Below, piece after piece: positions 54,012 through 64,000 of a stretch of 64,000 nucleotides of DNA; position 1 is the first letter of the stretch, and each line of letters starts with the position of its first letter. A program made the translations under genes and the position numbers. Below the pieces are notes generated by a model. The model was not told the origin of the DNA and made no database searches. It saw only the letters and a list, made by a program, of their open reading frames with translations. This stretch comes from Microbacterium sp. UFMG61 (lineage in GTDB: Bacteria; Actinomycetota; Actinomycetes; Actinomycetales; Microbacteriaceae), in the NCBI RefSeq assembly GCF_015354505.1, contig NZ_JACAFP010000005.1, positions 234,979-298,978 of the forward strand, in the 5' to 3' direction.

Positions 54012-54767
54012 ATGACCACGCCTGCCCTCGTCGCCTTCGACCTCGATGACACGCTCGCTCCGTCGAAGGGTGCCATCAGCCCTCGCATCGCGGCTCAGCT
54101 GCTCGCGCTGCTGCGCAGCGTCGACGTCGCGATCATCTCGGGCGGCAACGAACAGCAGTTCCGCTCACAGGTCATCGCGCAGCTGACGAATGCGGATGCC
54201 GCGGCCGTCGCCCGCATGCACCTGCTGCCCACCTGCGGCACCCGCTACCTGCGGCACGACGGTTCCGACTTCGTGCCGCTGTACGCCCATGACCTCAGCG
54301 CCGACGAGAAGTCCGCAGCGCTCACCGCCCTGCGCGAGGAGGCCGAGCGCCTGGGGCTGTGGGAAGCCGAGCCGTGGGGCGAGATCCTCGAGGACCGCGG
54401 TTCGCAGATCACGTTCTCGGCCCTCGGTCAGAAGGCCCCTCGCGACGCCAAGCACGACTGGGACCCGACGGGCTCGAAGCGCGAAGCGCTGCGCGACGCC
54501 GTGGCCGCGCGCCTGCCCGGACTCGAAGTGCGCTCCGGCGGCTCGACCTCGATCGACATCACGCGCGCAGGCATCGACAAGGCCTACGGCATGCGGCAGC
54601 TCGCAGAGCACACCGGCATCCCGCTGGAGTCGATGCTCTTCTTCGGCGACCGCCTCGACGAGGGCGGCAACGACTACCCCGTTCTGGCGATCGGCGTGCC
54701 GTCGGTGTCCGTCGAAGGCTGGGAAGACACCGCCGACAAGCTCGACGACCTGCTGAAGACTCTCTGA
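54012..54767 (+). CDS. HAD-IIB family phosphatase (phosphomannomutase-like)
   Basis: 251 residues. HAD motif I FDLDDTLAPSKG (nucleophile Asp), motif II ISGGNEQQF (Ser), type IIB cap (about 85-185), motif III Lys in GIDKAYGMRQL and motif IV FFGDRLDEGGNDYPV. Close to eukaryotic-type phosphomannomutase / sucrose-phosphatase folds; substrate unknown. ATG 54012 is chosen over ATG 53976 because the domain starts directly after it. Confidence 0.9.
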   Translation: MTTPALVAFDLDDTLAPSKGAISPRIAAQLLALLRSVDVAIISGGNEQQFRSQVIAQLTNADAAAVARMHLLPTCGTRYLRHDGSDFVPLYAHDLSADEKSAALTALREEAERLGLWEAEPWGEILEDRGSQITFSALGQKAPRDAKHDWDPTGSKREALRDAVAARLPGLEVRSGGSTSIDITRAGIDKAYGMRQLAEHTGIPLESMLFFGDRLDEGGNDYPVLAIGVPSVSVEGWEDTADKLDDLLKTL

Positions 54768-54856
54768 GCCCCTCCGCGGAGCACCGCAGGACGACGTCGA
54801 TGCCGGTGCCGTGGCCGCCGCGGACTCGACGGCCGGTCGAGTCCGCGGCGTGAGGG

Positions 54857-56137
54857 TCAGCGGACGACGACGTCGGATGCGGTCCGGGTGACCGGTACGA
54901 GGCGCGTGAGCTGGGTCACATGCGCGGGCTCGAGCTCGGCGAGCGAGGCCACTCCGAGCAGGCGCATGGTGCGCTCGATCTCGGTGCGCAGGATCTCGAT
55001 CGTCCGGTCGACACCGGCGCGTCCGCCCGCCATCAGCCCGTAGAGGTACGCACGCCCGATGAGCGTGAAGTCGGCACCGAGCGCCACGGCCGCGACGATG
55101 TCGGCGCCGTTCATGATGCCCGTGTCGATCATGACCGTGAAGTCGTCGCCCACGGCCTTGCGCACCTCGGGCAGCAGGTGGAACGGGATCGGCGCACGGT
55201 CGAGCTGACGACCGCCGTGGTTCGACAGCACGATGCCGTCGACGCCTGCGTCGCGCAGCCGCACCGAATCCTCGACGTTCTGCACGCCCTTGATCACGAT
55301 CTTGCCGGGCCAGATGTCGCGGATCACGGCGAGGTCGTCGTAGCTGATCGTCGGGTCCATGGCGGCGTCGAGCAGCTCGCCGACCGTGCCGCCCGTGGTG
55401 CTGAGCGAGGCGAACTCGAGCTTCGGCGTCGTGAGGAAGTCGTACCACCACCACGGGCGCGGGATCGCGTTGACGATCGTGCCGAGGGTGAGCTGCGGCG
55501 GGATGCTGAAGCCGTTGCGCTTGTCACGCAGGCGGGCTCCCGCGACGGGGGTGTCGACCGTGAACTGCAGGGTGTCGAATCCTGCGGCGGCAGCACGGCG
55601 GGTGAGCTCGTAGGAGATCTCGCGGTCGCGCATCACGTAGAGCTGGAACCAGTTCCTCCCCGGAACCGGTCCCTGAGGCTCGCGAAGGGTCGCCGCCTTC
55701 ACTCCCTCGATCGAGGTCGTGCCGAGCGTCGACAGGGTGAACGGGATGCCGGCCGCGGCGGCGGCGCCGGCTCCGGCGACCTCACCCTCGGTCTGCATCA
55801 GTCGCGTGAACCCGGTCGGGGCGATGCCGAACGGGAGGGCAGAGGGGCCGCCCAGGATGTCGACCGAGGTGTCGACGTCGGGCGCGGGCCGGAGGATGCC
55901 GGGGTGGAACTCGACGTCCTGGAACGCCTGACGGGCACGCGTGAGCGACAGCTCGCCCTCGGCGGCACCGTCGGTGTAGTCGAACGCCGCCTTGGGCGTG
56001 CGGCGCTTGGCGATCGTGCGCAGATCGTCGATCGTGAGCGCGCCGTCGAGACGACGCTTCTTGCCGTCGAGCTGCGGCTTCTTGAACTGCATGAGCTCGA
56101 GGAGCTCTTTCGGGTTGGGGAGCTGGCGCTGGACCAT
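54857..56137 (-). CDS. lldD: FMN-dependent L-lactate dehydrogenase (LldD type)
   Basis: 426 residues. Alpha-hydroxy-acid oxidising enzyme feeding electrons to quinone at the membrane. [64 protein letters not shown] (catalytic His), [15 protein letters not shown] and [14 protein letters not shown] are as in LldD. ATG 56137 ([15 protein letters not shown]) is used; the upstream frame overlaps the regulator. The regulator gene lies 10 bases upstream on the same strand, so they form one operon. Confidence 0.93.
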   Translation of the reverse strand: MVQRQLPNPKELLELMQFKKPQLDGKKRRLDGALTIDDLRTIAKRRTPKAAFDYTDGAAEGELSLTRARQAFQDVEFHPGILRPAPDVDTSVDILGGPSALPFGIAPTGFTRLMQTEGEVAGAGAAAAAGIPFTLSTLGTTSIEGVKAATLREPQGPVPGRNWFQLYVMRDREISYELTRRAAAAGFDTLQFTVDTPVAGARLRDKRNGFSIPPQLTLGTIVNAIPRPWWWYDFLTTPKLEFASLSTTGGTVGELLDAAMDPTISYDDLAVIRDIWPGKIVIKGVQNVEDSVRLRDAGVDGIVLSNHGGRQLDRAPIPFHLLPEVRKAVGDDFTVMIDTGIMNGADIVAAVALGADFTLIGRAYLYGLMAGGRAGVDRTIEILRTEIERTMRLLGVASLAELEPAHVTQLTRLVPVTRTASDVVVR

Positions 56138-56147
56138 GGCTGTCCTT

Positions 56148-56888
56148 TCAGTCGGTCGTTCGCGGGGACCGGGCACCCTGCTGCAGGGTCAGGGATCCGG
56201 TTCGTTCGTAGTAGCCGGTGATGTGGGCGCGCACCAGAGCGCGCGCGGCCTGCGCATCACCCGCGTCGATCGCCGCGACGATGGCCCGGTGCTCAGCACG
56301 CAGGCCGTCGGCCATCGAGGCCCAGTCGGTGACGGCCGCTGCGCCCTCCTGCACATAGGACTCGATGGAGGTGCGGAGACCGGCCATCATCGCCGCGACC
56401 ACGCTGTTGCCGCTCGAGTCGGCGAGGGCGAGATGCAGCTCGGCGTCGAGCGCCAGGAACTCTGCGGGGGTCAGGCCACCGACGTCCATCGCGTCGAGCA
56501 CCCGGTGCGCGGCGGTGAGGTCTCGTTCGGCGCGACCGGCGAGCGTCGCGGCGACCGCATCCTCAAGGAGCAGACGGGTCTGCACGACGTCTTCGAGCGG
56601 GAACCCTCGGGCGGCCACCTGGAGCCTGAGCAGCGTGGACATGCCACCGGTGGGCGTCGAGATCACGATCGCGCCGGACTGCGGTCCCGAGCCGGTGGAG
56701 GTGCGGATCAGGCCCATGACCTCGAGCACCCGCAGCGCTTCACGCACGCTCGACCGGCCGACGCCGAGCTCGGCGGAGAGATCGCGTTCCGAGGGAAGCC
56801 TGTCCCCCGGGCCGATGCGGCCGTCGAGCAGATCGCGCTCGATGTGCTCGAGCACGAGACGCCATGCGCGTGCCGGCTGCTCGGGCAT
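56148..56888 (-). CDS. lldR: GntR/FadR-type regulator (LldR-like)
   Basis: 246 residues. N-terminal winged helix [20 protein letters not shown] followed by [15 protein letters not shown]-terminal FCD ligand domain (about 85-230) with metal-site residues in [15 protein letters not shown], and [16 protein letters not shown]. Such repressors sense L-lactate and control lldD. Two palindromes TGGTCTGACCA and TGGTCAGACCA stand 50-85 bases upstream and match its expected operator class (TNGT-N3-ACNA). Confidence 0.88.
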   Translation of the reverse strand: MPEQPARAWRLVLEHIERDLLDGRIGPGDRLPSERDLSAELGVGRSSVREALRVLEVMGLIRTSTGSGPQSGAIVISTPTGGMSTLLRLQVAARGFPLEDVVQTRLLLEDAVAATLAGRAERDLTAAHRVLDAMDVGGLTPAEFLALDAELHLALADSSGNSVVAAMMAGLRTSIESYVQEGAAAVTDWASMADGLRAEHRAIVAAIDAGDAQAARALVRAHITGYYERTGSLTLQQGARSPRTTD

Positions 56889-56935
56889 CCGCTCTCCTCG
56901 TCGCGTCGGGATCGGGCTCGCGCGTATGCCGAACC

Positions 56936-56972
56936 TGTGGTCTGACCACAGTAGCGCGTGTGGTCAGACCAC
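56936..56972. promoter_or_regulatory. Twin operator palindromes upstream of lldR-lldD
   Basis: TGTGGTCTGACCACA (56936-56950) and GTGGTCAGACCAC (56960-56972) are perfect palindromes around single central bases, centres 23 bp apart (two helical turns), so two dimers would bind the same face. Another inverted repeat, TATTCAGCA / TGCTGAATA, lies further upstream (57009-57017, 57076-57084). Confidence 0.75.
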
Positions 56973-57144
56973 GCAATCCGGGCGCGGCGACGCAGCGGGG
57001 GTGTTCAGTATTCAGCACCGGCGGGTCGGAGAAGGCCGTGGCCGCGGGAGGATGACCTCTCGCGCGCGCGATCCATGCTGAATAGTGCACCGGGTGGCAC
57101 CCCGAACGACGCGGCGCGCGCGGCGCAGGGCGGGGTGGGGCGGA

Positions 57145-57756
57145 TCAGCTCAGGCGTCCGCCGGACTCCTGCAGGTAGCACGCACCGCAGAGCGACTCAT
57201 AGGTCGTCACCTCGGGTGCGGCAGCGCCGTCGGCCCCCTCGTCGATGGCGACCTGGTCTCCGTCGAACACGAAGCGGCCCCCGACGACCCGGCCGTTGAA
57301 CACGGCCTTGCGTCCGCAGCGGCAGATGGTCTTGAGCTCTTCGAGCGAGTGCGCGATGGCGAGCAGCCGGGCGGATCCGGGGAACGCATGAGTGAGGAAG
57401 TCGTTGCGGATGCCGTACGCCAAGACCGGGATGCCGTCCTCGATCGCGATGCGGAACAGGTCGTCGACCTGCGGTGCCGTCAAGAACTGCGCCTCGTCGA
57501 TGAGCAGACACGCGATGTCGGCCTCACGGCTGTGCGCCGCGAAGAGCGCCCTGGCGTCGTCGTCCGCACCGATGAGGAAGTCGACCTCTCGCGTCATGCC
57601 GAGGCGGCTGTCGATCTGCGACGCACCCTTGGTGTCGATCGCGGGCTTCGCGAGCAGCACGTGCTGGCCGCGCTCCTCGTAGTTGTATGCGGCCTGCAGC
57701 AGCGAGGTGGACTTGCCGGAATTCATCGCTCCGTAGCGGAAGTAGAGCTTCGCCAC
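57145..57756 (-). CDS. tdk: Thymidine kinase (type II)
   Basis: 203 residues. Salvage of thymidine. P-loop YGAMNSGKST, LLIDEAQF (Walker B with catalytic Glu), and zinc Cys pairs ICRCGRKAVFNG and SLCGACYLQ. GTG 57756 (VAKLYFRYGAMN) is the start; it lies 7 bases after the mqo stop and both are on the minus strand, so mqo-tdk are likely co-transcribed. Confidence 0.94.
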   Translation of the reverse strand: MAKLYFRYGAMNSGKSTSLLQAAYNYEERGQHVLLAKPAIDTKGASQIDSRLGMTREVDFLIGADDDARALFAAHSREADIACLLIDEAQFLTAPQVDDLFRIAIEDGIPVLAYGIRNDFLTHAFPGSARLLAIAHSLEELKTICRCGRKAVFNGRVVGGRFVFDGDQVAIDEGADGAAAPEVTTYESLCGACYLQESGGRLS

Positions 57757-57763
57757 CGGCGCG

Positions 57764-59233
57764 TTACTGGTTGATGCCCAGCGTGGCGGCCGTGGCTGCC
57801 GTGGACTTCTCGGCGAGCGCGGCATCCGTGTTGAGCGATCTGCCGAACGTCGGGATCAGCTCGCGCAGCTCGGGCTCCCACCCCGGGTACTGCTCGGGGA
57901 AGCACTTCTTGAGCAGGTCGAGCATGATCGGCACGGCCGTCGACGCTCCCGGAGAGGCTCCGAGCAGACCCGCGATCGAGCCGTCAGCGGCAGCGACGAC
58001 CTCGGTGCCGAACTGCAGCACGCCGCCCTTCTTGGCATCCTTCTTCATCACCTGCGCGCGCTGACCGGCGTTGATGAGGGTCCAGTCCTCGTCCTTCGCG
58101 GTCGGCATGAACGTGCGCAGGCTGTCGACCTTCTTGCCGTGGTTCTTGAGCAGCTCGCCGACCAGGTACGTGATGAGGTCGGGGTTCGCGAAGGCGACGC
58201 GCAGCATGGGCCACAGGTTGTGCGGGCGCACCTGGGTGACGAGGTCGAGCATCGACCCGTTCTTGAGGAACTTCGGGCTGAACGTCGCGAACGGCCCGAA
58301 CATGAGCGAGGCCTCACCGTCGACCACGCGAGTGTCGAGGTGCGGCACAGACATGGGCGGTGCGCCGACGGACGCCTGCGAATACACCTTGGCCTTGTGC
58401 TGGGCCACGATCTTCGGGTTGCTCGTCTTGAGGAACTGCCCGCCGATCGGGAAGACGCCGTAGCCCTTGATCTCGGGGATGCCGGAGCGCTGCAGCAGCT
58501 TGAGAGCCCAGCCGCCGGCGCCGACGAACACGAAGTGCGCCTTGATCTCGTTGGGAGTGCGACCGATCGTGGTGCGGTACTTGACGAGCCAGCCGTCCTT
58601 CTGCTTCTTCAGCGAGCGCACCTCGTGGTTGGTGCGCAGCGCGACACCCGACGCGGTCAGGTGGTCGAAGAGCTGGTGGGTCAGTGCGCCGAAGTCGACG
58701 TCGGTGCCCGCGGGCACGCGTGTCGCGGCGAAGGGCTCGCCCTTGCGGCGCTGCTGCATGAGCAGCGGCGCCCACGTGTTGATGACGCGCGAGTCCTCGC
58801 TGTACTCGATGCCGTCGAACAGCGGCTGCTTCTTGAGAACCTCGTAGCGGTCCTTGAGGTACGCGACATCCTTCTCACCGCGCACGAACGTCATGTGCGG
58901 CGTCGCATTGATGAACGTCGACGGAGCATCGAGCACTCCCCTGTCGACCAGCGACGACCAGAACTGACGGCTCTGCTGGAACTGCTCGTTGATCGAGACG
59001 GCCTTGGCCGGGTCGAGAGGAGCACCCTTCTGCTGCGGCATGTAGTTCAGCTCGCAGAGTGCCGCGTGACCCGTACCCGCGTTGTTCCACGGGTTCGAGG
59101 ATTCCTGCGCCACATCGGAGAGTCGCTCGAAGGCGACGATCTTCCAATCCGGCTGCAGCTCGTGCAGCAGAGTACCCAGGGTGGCGCTCATGATGCCACC
59201 ACCGATCAAGACGACATCGACGTTTTCGGTCAC
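57764..59233 (-). CDS. mqo: Malate:quinone oxidoreductase
   Basis: 489 residues. Membrane-associated FAD enzyme oxidising malate to oxaloacetate in the TCA cycle. FAD Rossmann DVVLIGGGIMSATLGTLL, SNPWNNAGTGHAALCELNY, TPHMTFVRG, FVGAGGWALKLLQRSG and LLGASPGASTAVPIMLDLL are characteristic. A TGGTCAGACC word similar to the lldR operators lies about 50 bases upstream. Upstream neighbour asd is on the same strand. Confidence 0.95.
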   Translation of the reverse strand: MTENVDVVLIGGGIMSATLGTLLHELQPDWKIVAFERLSDVAQESSNPWNNAGTGHAALCELNYMPQQKGAPLDPAKAVSINEQFQQSRQFWSSLVDRGVLDAPSTFINATPHMTFVRGEKDVAYLKDRYEVLKKQPLFDGIEYSEDSRVINTWAPLLMQQRRKGEPFAATRVPAGTDVDFGALTHQLFDHLTASGVALRTNHEVRSLKKQKDGWLVKYRTTIGRTPNEIKAHFVFVGAGGWALKLLQRSGIPEIKGYGVFPIGGQFLKTSNPKIVAQHKAKVYSQASVGAPPMSVPHLDTRVVDGEASLMFGPFATFSPKFLKNGSMLDLVTQVRPHNLWPMLRVAFANPDLITYLVGELLKNHGKKVDSLRTFMPTAKDEDWTLINAGQRAQVMKKDAKKGGVLQFGTEVVAAADGSIAGLLGASPGASTAVPIMLDLLKKCFPEQYPGWEPELRELIPTFGRSLNTDAALAEKSTAATAATLGINQ

Positions 59234-59283
59234 CGGAACAGTCTAGTTCGAGGTCACGACACGACCGACCACGGGGACCGGCC

Positions 59284-59294
59284 TGGTCAGACCG
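59284..59294. promoter_or_regulatory. Candidate LldR-like site upstream of mqo
   Basis: TGGTCAGACCG differs at one base from the second lldR operator core TGGTCAGACCA. It is 50 bases before the mqo start. A chance match cannot be excluded. Confidence 0.35.
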
Positions 59295-59335
59295 GTTCCG
59301 CATGGCGGGGATGCGCTCAGGCTATGACGCGAGTG

Positions 59336-60499
<1,164 letters not shown>

Positions 60500-60585
60500 C
60501 TATCGTGGCGGCCGGTGGCCGATGACCGTCGTCCGGCTGGCGGCGTGCGCTGGCGTCGTGCACGGGTCCGTCTGGCTGACGGTTT

Positions 60586-60629
60586 CCCGCCCGGCGGTCG
60601 GATACCGGTCGGATCGTCAGCCGGGCGGG
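60586..60629. repeat. Inverted repeat between lysC and asd
   Basis: CCCGCCCGGC (60586-60595) and GCCGGGCGGG (60620-60629), 10-bp perfect, 24-base loop. No U-tract on either strand; a Rho-type terminator or attenuator for lysC is possible. The rest of 60401-60687 has no gene. Confidence 0.5.
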
Positions 60630-60687
60630 GAGATTTCAGCCGTTTCGCCGTGTGGCGGTGTCGCCAGGTCGCCGTGCCGCCGCGCGG

Positions 60688-61977
60688 TCAGCGACCGGTG
60701 CCGGCGTGGACCGTCGCGTCGCTCTCGCCGTCGAGGCCGTAGGCGGAGTGCACGGTGCGTGCGGCCTCGGCCAGGTCGGTGTCGCGGAGCACGACCGAGA
60801 TCCGGATCTCGGAGGTCGAGATCATCTCGATGTTGATGCCACCGGCCGACAGCGCCTCGAAGAGGATCGCCGAGACTCCGGAGTGCGTGCGCATCCCGGC
60901 GCCGACCACCGAGAGCTTGCCGATCTGGTCGTCGTGCACCAGGTTCTCGAAGCCCACCTCGGACTGCTCGGCCGCGAGGGCCTTGAGCGCCGCCGCGGCA
61001 TCCGCCTTGGGAACCGTGAACGAGATGTCGGTGCGCCCCGTAGAGGCGGCCGACACGTTCTGCACGATCATGTCGACGTTCGCACCGGATTTCGCGACGA
61101 TCTTGAAGATCTCCGCGGCCTTGCCGGGAACGTCGGGCACACCGGCGACGGTGATCTTGGCCTGGCCGAAGTCGGTGGCGACACCGGCGACGATCGGTTC
61201 TTCCATGGCTGCTGCTCCCTCTGCTTCGCGGGGGTTCTTCATGCCCTCGCCCAGGACGTAGGTGCCCTCGGACGACGAGAACGTCGAGCGGGCGTGGATC
61301 AGGACGCCGTGACGGCGTGCGTACTCGACGGCGCGGATGTAGAGCACCTTGGCGCCGTTCGCGGCGAGCTCGAGCATCTCCTCGCTGGAGATGTGATCGA
61401 GCTTCTGCGCCTTGGGGATCACCCGCGGGTCGGAGGTGAAGATGCCGTCGACGTCGCTGTAGATCTCGCAGACGTCAGCAGCGAGCGCTGCCGCGAGGGC
61501 GACGGCGGTCGTGTCGGAGCCGCCACGACCCAGCGTCGTGATGTCGCGCGTGTCGCGGTTGAATCCCTGGAAGCCCGCGACGATGACGATCGCGCCCTCG
61601 TCGAGTGCCTCACGCAGCCGCACCGGGGTCACGTCGACGATGCGCGCCGCGCCGTGGTGCGAGTCGGTGATCATGCCTGCCTGGCTCCCCGTGAACGACC
61701 GCGCTTCGAAGCCCATCGAGTGGATCGCCATCGCGAGCAGAGCCATCGAGATGCGCTCACCGCTCGAGAGCAGCATGTCGAGCTCTCGCGGAGCCGGGAT
61801 GGGCGCGACCTCGTTCGCGAGGTCGAGCAGTTCGTCGGTCGTATCGCCCATCGCGCTCACGGCGACGACGACGTCGTGCCCTGCGCGACGCGTGTCGACG
61901 ATGCGCTTGGCGACGCGCTTGATGCTCTCTGCGTCGGCGACAGACGAGCCGCCGTACTTCTGCACGATGAGGGCCAC
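60688..61977 (-). CDS. lysC: Aspartate kinase
   Basis: 429 residues. Phosphorylates aspartate. Start [20 protein letters not shown] (KYGGSS kinase motif), [29 protein letters not shown] and [14 protein letters not shown]; two ACT domains (about 265-420, [35 protein letters not shown]) for lysine/threonine feedback. GTG 61977 is selected because GGGAG stands 5 bases upstream; GTG 61983 would overlap that site. An internal start making a separate beta subunit is known in the family. Confidence 0.95.
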   Translation of the reverse strand: MALIVQKYGGSSVADAESIKRVAKRIVDTRRAGHDVVVAVSAMGDTTDELLDLANEVAPIPAPRELDMLLSSGERISMALLAMAIHSMGFEARSFTGSQAGMITDSHHGAARIVDVTPVRLREALDEGAIVIVAGFQGFNRDTRDITTLGRGGSDTTAVALAAALAADVCEIYSDVDGIFTSDPRVIPKAQKLDHISSEEMLELAANGAKVLYIRAVEYARRHGVLIHARSTFSSSEGTYVLGEGMKNPREAEGAAAMEEPIVAGVATDFGQAKITVAGVPDVPGKAAEIFKIVAKSGANVDMIVQNVSAASTGRTDISFTVPKADAAAALKALAAEQSEVGFENLVHDDQIGKLSVVGAGMRTHSGVSAILFEALSAGGINIEMISTSEIRISVVLRDTDLAEAARTVHSAYGLDGESDATVHAGTGR

Positions 61978-62163
61978 GTTCACTCCCTGGGATGTCGGGC
62001 GGATCCGCCCACGCTCATTCTACGATCGGTGCGTATGCCCCACGTCGCATGTGACGGGGGCCCCACCCGGGGCACGGCTTCGGAGCCGCACACATGACAC
62101 CCCGACGGGCGGGCGGATGCCTCGGCGTGGCGGCCTCGGCATCCGAAGCTGTGCTCAGCAGGC

Positions 62164-62207
62164 GAGTGTGCCTGGATCCGGGATCGAGTGTGCTTGGATC
62201 CGGGATC
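62164..62207. repeat. 22-bp direct repeat, two copies
   Basis: GAGTGTGCYTGGATCCGGGATC at 62164-62185 and 62186-62207, one mismatch (C/T). It abuts the stop of the EamA transporter gene and might form part of its 3' end. No function suggested. Confidence 0.7.
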
Positions 62208-62210
62208 GAG

Positions 62211-63140
62211 TCAGAGGGCGGGCGGGATCGGGAGACGGGAGGGGATGGATGCCGGTGGGCGCAGGCGCCCTCCGGTGGCGGCGAACCAGCATCCGACGAT
62301 GATCAGCGGGAAGCCGATGAGCAGGCCGGGGGTCAGCGGCTCGGCGAGCACGATCGCGCCGAGGATGATCGCGACGACGGGGTTCACGTAGGTGAAGAGC
62401 GGTGCGCGCACGGGGCCGACCTCGCGGATCAGCGCGAAGAAGGCGAGGAACGCCACAGCCGTGCAGATCAGCGCGAGCGCGATGAGCGCGGCGATCGAGG
62501 GCAGAGTCGGGACCTCGTGCTGCGTGAGCAGACCGATCGGCAGATAGATGATGCCGATCATGAGCAGCGACAGGGTGATCGTGCCGAGCGACGGCACGTC
62601 GGCGAGCTTGCGGGCGACGATGAACGGGGCGATCGCATAGAGGACGGCGACCAGCAGCACCTCACCCGCCGCGAGCAGACTGACCTCACCGCCGAAGAGC
62701 CCCGGCCCCGCGACGACGATCGCGACGCCGAGGAATCCGACCAGCAGTCCGATCGCGCGCGCCGGGCGCAGCACCCCGCGGTCGCCACCGCCGAGTGCGA
62801 TCAGTGCGGCGAACAGCGGCACCGTGGCGACGAGCAGACCGGTCATGCCCGAGGGCAGCGTCATCTCGGCGTGCCCCAGCAGGACGAAGGGTCCGGCCAT
62901 CTCGATCGCGCCGAACGCGAGGACCCACGGCCATACCTTCATCGCGTGGCGCAGCGATCCCCCGCGGATCGCGAACGGCAACAGCAGCACGGCCGCGATC
63001 AGCGTGCGGCCTGCGACGATCGCCGGCGGCGAGAACGACTCGACCGCCACGCTGATGAACAGATATGGCACTCCCCACAGGAGCGCCATGGCACCGAAGA
63101 GCAGCCAGCCGCGACGCGAGAAGCCGGCCTGTGCGGTCAC
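62211..63140 (-). CDS. EamA/DMT family transporter
   Basis: 309 residues with ten predicted membrane helices in two EamA repeats ([20 protein letters not shown] at the start; [19 protein letters not shown] mid; [20 protein letters not shown] near the end). An exporter or uptake carrier for small metabolites, substrate unknown. GTG 63140 overlaps the recR stop (GTGA), so it is co-translated with recR. Confidence 0.9.
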   Translation of the reverse strand: MTAQAGFSRRGWLLFGAMALLWGVPYLFISVAVESFSPPAIVAGRTLIAAVLLLPFAIRGGSLRHAMKVWPWVLAFGAIEMAGPFVLLGHAEMTLPSGMTGLLVATVPLFAALIALGGGDRGVLRPARAIGLLVGFLGVAIVVAGPGLFGGEVSLLAAGEVLLVAVLYAIAPFIVARKLADVPSLGTITLSLLMIGIIYLPIGLLTQHEVPTLPSIAALIALALICTAVAFLAFFALIREVGPVRAPLFTYVNPVVAIILGAIVLAEPLTPGLLIGFPLIIVGCWFAATGGRLRPPASIPSRLPIPPAL

Positions 63141-63730
63141 AACACGCGCCGCCCCTCGAACGCCCTGCCGAGCGTGACCTCGTCGGCGTACTCGAGGTCG
63201 CCGCCGACCGGCAGGCCGGAGGCGAGGCGCGACACGGTGATCTGCATCGTGGTGAGCAGACGGCTGAGGTAGCTGGCCGTCGCCTCGCCCTCGAGGTTCG
63301 GGTTGGTCGCCAGGATGACCTCCTGCACCGTGCCGTCGGCCAGACGCGTCATGAGCTGTGCGATGCGCAGGTCATCGGGTCCGATACCCGCGATGGGGCT
63401 GATCGCCCCGCCGAGCACGTGGTAGAGCCCACGGAACTCGCGGGTGCGCTCGATGGCCGCCACGTCTTTCGCATCTTCGACCACGCAGATCAGAGTCGCG
63501 TTGCGACGCGGGTCGCGGCAGATCGCGCAGCGTTCCTGCTCGGAGACGTTGCCGCAGATCTCGCAGAAGCGCACGCGCACCCGGATCTCGACGAGCAGCT
63601 CGGAGAGACGCGCGACGTCGAACGTCGGCGTCTGGAGGATGTGGAAGGCGATGCGCTGAGCGGACTTCGGCCCGATGCCGGGAAGTCGGCCGAACTCATC
63701 GATCAGTTCCTGGACGATGCCGTCATACAT
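63137..63730 (-). CDS. recR: Recombination mediator RecR
   Basis: 197 residues. Helix-hairpin-helix [18 protein letters not shown], zinc finger [16 protein letters not shown], Toprim domain [14 protein letters not shown] and a C-terminal part with Walker-like [10 protein letters not shown]. Loads RecA with RecF/RecO at gaps. ATG 63730 overlaps the dnaX stop by one base (TGATG). The usual YbaB gene between dnaX and recR is missing. Confidence 0.96.
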   Translation of the reverse strand: MYDGIVQELIDEFGRLPGIGPKSAQRIAFHILQTPTFDVARLSELLVEIRVRVRFCEICGNVSEQERCAICRDPRRNATLICVVEDAKDVAAIERTREFRGLYHVLGGAISPIAGIGPDDLRIAQLMTRLADGTVQEVILATNPNLEGEATASYLSRLLTTMQITVSRLASGLPVGGDLEYADEVTLGRAFEGRRVL

Positions 63731-64000
63731 CAGGAGAACCTCGTCGGGGGCTCGTAGGGCTCTTCACGCAGGAATGTCGCGCCGAGCACCTGGCGGATCA
63801 CGGCCTCACCATAGCGCTGCACTCCCCCGGCCGGGGTGCGCTCGGTGATGGTCGGTGCGGCGGGCGCCGCTTTCGTCGCCGGAGCCGCTGCCGGTGCGGG
63901 GCGGGTCGAGGCGGATGTCGGTCCGCCACCCGGCGCGCCCTGGGCCGCGGCTCCCTGTGCAGGAGAGGCCTGTGCAGGAGAAACCCGGGCGGGAGAAGCC
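63730..64000 (-). CDS. dnaX: DNA polymerase III gamma/tau subunit, C-terminal end (cut by window edge)
   Basis: Final 90 residues only. An Ala/Pro/Gly-rich linker ([20 protein letters not shown]) leads to a conserved tail: [18 protein letters not shown] and [18 protein letters not shown]. This tail and the recR neighbour identify dnaX. The linker has low complexity as in actinobacterial tau. The remaining clamp-loader domains lie outside the window. Confidence 0.82.
   Translation of the reverse strand, partial: ASPARVSPAQASPAQGAAAQGAPGGGPTSASTRPAPAAAPATKAAPAAPTITERTPAGGVQRYGEAVIRQVLGATFLREEPYEPPTRFS

Overview
The window looks like a chromosomal stretch of a high-GC actinobacterium of the family Microbacteriaceae, most likely Microbacterium. 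Base composition is strongly G+C rich by eye, GTG starts and 4-base ATGA/GTGA overlaps are common, and the gene order matches conserved actinobacterial blocks: carD-ispDF-cysS-rlmB, senX3-regX3-phoU-gpm, glnR-ppk-mutT1-pstSCAB, sigK-rskA, topA-tmk-holB, a Tad pilus locus with 6C RNA, lysC-asd, and dnaX-recR. No prophage, transposase, CRISPR array or plasmid function is visible. Both edges cut genes: an aldo/keto reductase on the left and dnaX on the right.

Layout. 1-5 kb: aldo/keto reductase fragment, two small unknowns, tRNA-Thr(UGU), a membrane-anchored DsbA-like protein that has lost its CxxC, a MsiK/UgpC-type sugar ABC ATPase and a DUF4032 kinase-like protein. 5-12 kb: the carD-ispDF-cysS-rlmB block, split by an SDR and an aldehyde dehydrogenase. 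12-28 kb: the phosphate region, with SenX3-RegX3, PhoU, Gpm, the nitrogen regulator GlnR, Ppk, MutT1 and PstSCAB, and direct-repeat Pho boxes ahead of pstS and ppk. 27.6-28.8 kb: a frameshifted DUF559 gene bracketed by two related 81-bp elements. 29-34 kb: PabC-like lyase, a candidate new structured RNA, a SigK/RskA unit divergent from a fasciclin lipoprotein with matching SigK-type promoters, and a tRNA-Lys(UUU) interrupted by a 216-nt group I intron.

34-46 kb: DJ-1/PfpI, CGNR and M23 proteins, nicotinamidase, tRNA-Thr(CGU), the topA-tmk-holB-peptidase operon and a compact Tad pilus cluster, with a recognisable 6C small RNA upstream of it. 46.9-57 kb: acetyl-CoA synthetase, a four-copy 21-bp repeat, RidA, DUF4177, a PASTA penicillin-binding protein with a metallophosphoesterase, tRNA-Pro(CGG), a HAD phosphatase, and a lactate dehydrogenase with its GntR regulator and twin operators. 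57-64 kb: thymidine kinase, malate:quinone oxidoreductase, asd, lysC, an EamA transporter, recR and the end of dnaX.

How it fits together: SenX3-RegX3 probably senses phosphate limitation and drives PstSCAB uptake and polyphosphate metabolism, with PhoU as brake. Lactate is oxidised by LldD under an LldR-type repressor, and a similar half-site lies ahead of mqo. SigK/RskA probably controls the adjacent fasciclin lipoprotein, as in the mycobacterial MPT70/83 regulon. The most unusual items are the tRNA-Lys group I intron, the orphan RNA at 29746-29829 and the paired 81-bp elements.
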